64,000 nucleotides of DNA from NCBI RefSeq assembly GCF_040869045.1, contig NC_090322.1, positions 192,881,477-192,945,476 on the forward strand, in the 5' to 3' direction. The notes below the pieces were generated by a model. It was given only the letters and a program-made list of their open reading frames with translations, was not told the DNA's origin and made no database searches. The DNA is from Eurosta solidaginis (lineage: Eukaryota; Arthropoda; Insecta; Diptera; Tephritidae). Each line of letters begins with the position of its first letter. Positions within the stretch are counted from its first letter, which is position 1. Position numbers and translations under genes: made by a program. Shown here piece after piece: positions 62,401 to 64,000 of this stretch.

Positions 62401-63892
62401 TTTTGAAATTTTCTTTTATTTTTGTAATTTGTTGCAGCACATCACTACTGGAGTTGAATGTTGGCATAATTTACTTATATGCTGTAAAGATATTAACTCT
62501 TCTTTTAAAATTTGAATTTAAAAAAAATTTTTTTTAAAAAGTGGGCGTGGTCGTTCTGCGATTTTGCTAATTTTTATTAAGCAGACATAAAGTAATAAGG
62601 GTAATGTTCCTGCCAAATTTCATCATGATATCTTTAACGACTGCCAAATTACAGCTTGCAAAACTTCTAAATTACCTTCATTTAAAAGTGGGCGGTGCCA
62701 CGCCCAATGGCCAAAATTTTACTAGTTTTCTATTCTGCGTCATAAGCTCAACTCACCTACCAAGTTTCATCGCTTAATGCGTATTTGGTAATGAATTATC
62801 GCACTTTTTTGATTTTTCGAAATTTTCGATATCGAAAAATTGGGCGTGGTTATTGTCCGATATCGTTCATTTTAAACAGCGATCTGAGATGAGTGCCAGG
62901 AACATATATACCAAATTTCATGAAGATACCTCAAAATTTACTCAAGTTATCGTGTTAACGGACAGACGGACGGACGGACGGACGACTGTGTATAAAAACT
63001 GGGCGTGGTATCAACCGATTTCGCCCATTTTCACAGAAAACAGTTAACGTCGTAAAATCTACTCCCCTACCAAATTTCAAAAGGATTGGTTAATTTTTGT
63101 TCGACTTATGGCGTTAAAAGTATCCTAGACAAATTAAATGAAAAAGGGCGGAGCCACGCCCATTTTGAAATTTTCTTTTATTTTTGTATTTTGTTGCACC
63201 ATATCATTACTGGAGTTGAATGTTGACATAATTTACTTATATACTGTAAAGATATTAAATTTTTTGTAAAAATTTTACTTTAAAAAAAAAATTTTTTTAA
63301 AAGTGGGCGTGGTCCTTCCCCGATTTTGCTAATTTTTATTAAGCGTACATATAGTAATAAGAGTAACTTTCCTGCTAAATTTCATCATGATATCTTCCAC
63401 GACTGCCAAATTACAGCTTGCAAAAATTTTAAATTACCTTCTTTTAAAAGTGGGCGGTGCCACGCCCATTGTCTAAAATTTTACTAATTTTCTATTTTGC
63501 GTCATAAGTTCAACTCATCTACCAAGTTTCGTCGCTTTATCGGTCTTTTGTAATGAATTATCGCACTTTTTCGGTTTTTCGAAATTTTCGATATCGAAAA
63601 AGTGGGCGTGGTTATAGTCCGATATCGTTCATTTTAAATAGCGATCTGAGATGAGTGCTCAGGAACCTACATACCAAATTTCATCAAGACACCTCAAAAT
63701 TTACTCAAGTTATCGTGTTAACGGACGGACGGACGGACGGACGGACATGGCTCAATCAAATTTTTTTTCGATCCTGATTATTTTGATATATGGAAGTCTA
63801 TATCTATCTCGATTCCTTTATATATGTACAACCAACCGTTATCCAATCAAACTTAATATACTCTGTGAGCTCTGCTCAACTGAGTATAACAA
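59424..63892 (+). repeat. Family A dispersed repeat, longest copy (~4.5 kb)
   Basis: The left end AACAAGTAAGGAAGGCTAAG (59425) with the AAGTTCGGGTGTAACCGAAC hairpin and TACTCAGTTGAG is followed by a ~2.2-kb tandem array. Then come two successive body modules (61.8-62.98 and 62.98-63.89 kb), each with GGGCGTGG/GGGCGGTGCC blocks and TTTCGATATCGAAAA. (ACGG)n runs lie at 62955-62985 and 63721-63747. The right end is ACTCTGTGAGCTCTGCTCAAC...ATAAC (63892). No protein is encoded. Confidence 0.85.
59540..61770 (+). repeat. Tandem array, ~126-130-bp unit, about 17 copies
   Basis: The unit is GTGACTCTAGAATGTGTTTG, TACGATATGGGTATCAAATG, a TGAGTATTTTAAAAGGGAGT-type block, then TAGGTGGACGCCTTTTCGAG and ATATCGCCATAAAGGTGGAC. 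Variants (TTACTGAGCATTTTAAGAGG versus AATGAGTATTTTAAAAGGG) alternate in blocks, and a ~500-bp segment is duplicated within the array (compare 59910-60170 with 60300-60560). It is the inverse orientation of the 21.1-23.1 kb array. Confidence 0.9.
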
Positions 63893-64000
63893 TTAGAATG
63901 AGCTTAGTTAAATTACAACCGGTTGCGATGAGATATCAAATGAAAAAGGAAAGAAAATGAAAGTAAGTATATGGTACGTTAACAATATTGAATAGTTATG
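63893..64000. other. Window edge, nothing recognised
   Basis: A little over 100 bp of AT-rich sequence after family A. Confidence 0.4.

Noticed and set aside
62955..62985. (ACGG)n runs as independent microsatellites
   Set aside because: They occur at the same place in every family A and family C copy, so they are element components.

Overview
The window is nuclear DNA of a fly, most likely a tephritid fruit fly. It is AT-rich and almost entirely non-genic: layer on layer of eukaryotic transposable elements, with short-intron GT-AG genes between them. The tephritid assignment is inference. It rests on recognising several repeat types I associate with tephritid genomes: the AAGTTCGGGTGTAACCGAAC-ended dispersed repeat, a tRNA-like SINE, and foldbacks rich in GGTTATGG. 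No bacterial, organellar or CRISPR features are present. I found no rRNA or tRNA gene.

Only one convincing host gene is visible. It lies on the minus strand at 14125-15733, has four coding exons, and predicts a secreted protein of about 470 residues with a cysteine-rich DUF4773 domain, an acidic linker and a lysine-rich tail. A second gene that can be read intact from start to stop is the MADF-BESS accessory gene (42350-44058, minus, four exons) of a PIF/Harbinger transposon whose own transposase is broken.

Layout. 0-8 kb: LINE relics, a foldback element split by a hAT-like element with a perfect 8-bp target duplication, and a dispersed repeat (here called family A) split by an RNase H LINE fragment with an 11-bp duplication. 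8-14 kb: SINE and RNase H relics, a complete non-autonomous Helitron (9104-10266), and nested terminal-inverted-repeat (TIR) elements. 14-16 kb: the host gene. 16-34 kb: LINE tails, a hAT inserted in a SINE, two large family A copies with ~130-bp tandem arrays, a 1.6-kb foldback, and a solo LTR. 34-44.4 kb: a TIR element carrying a THAP-domain relic, into which an L2/CR1-like LINE and the 4-kb Harbinger element are inserted. 45-57 kb: a second solo LTR, a truncated family A copy, an R1-like LINE, a complete but decayed hAT transposon (50845-53560), a Helitron 3' end, and family C with ~155-bp units split by another LINE. 59.4-63.9 kb: the longest family A copy.

The best leads are five. (1) Several LINE fragments have 3' tails made of TTAGG-type repeats, the insect telomere unit that flies lack as telomeres. 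(2) The Harbinger element has kept its DNA-binding-type gene but lost its transposase. (3) A minisatellite core is shared between a bona fide Helitron and family A, which points to a DINE-1/Helentron-like nature for family A. (4) Three TIR elements each carry dense subterminal arrays of their own short palindromic motif. (5) A THAP-domain relic sits inside one of those elements. Boundaries quoted with target-site duplications were read base by base; other element edges are approximate.
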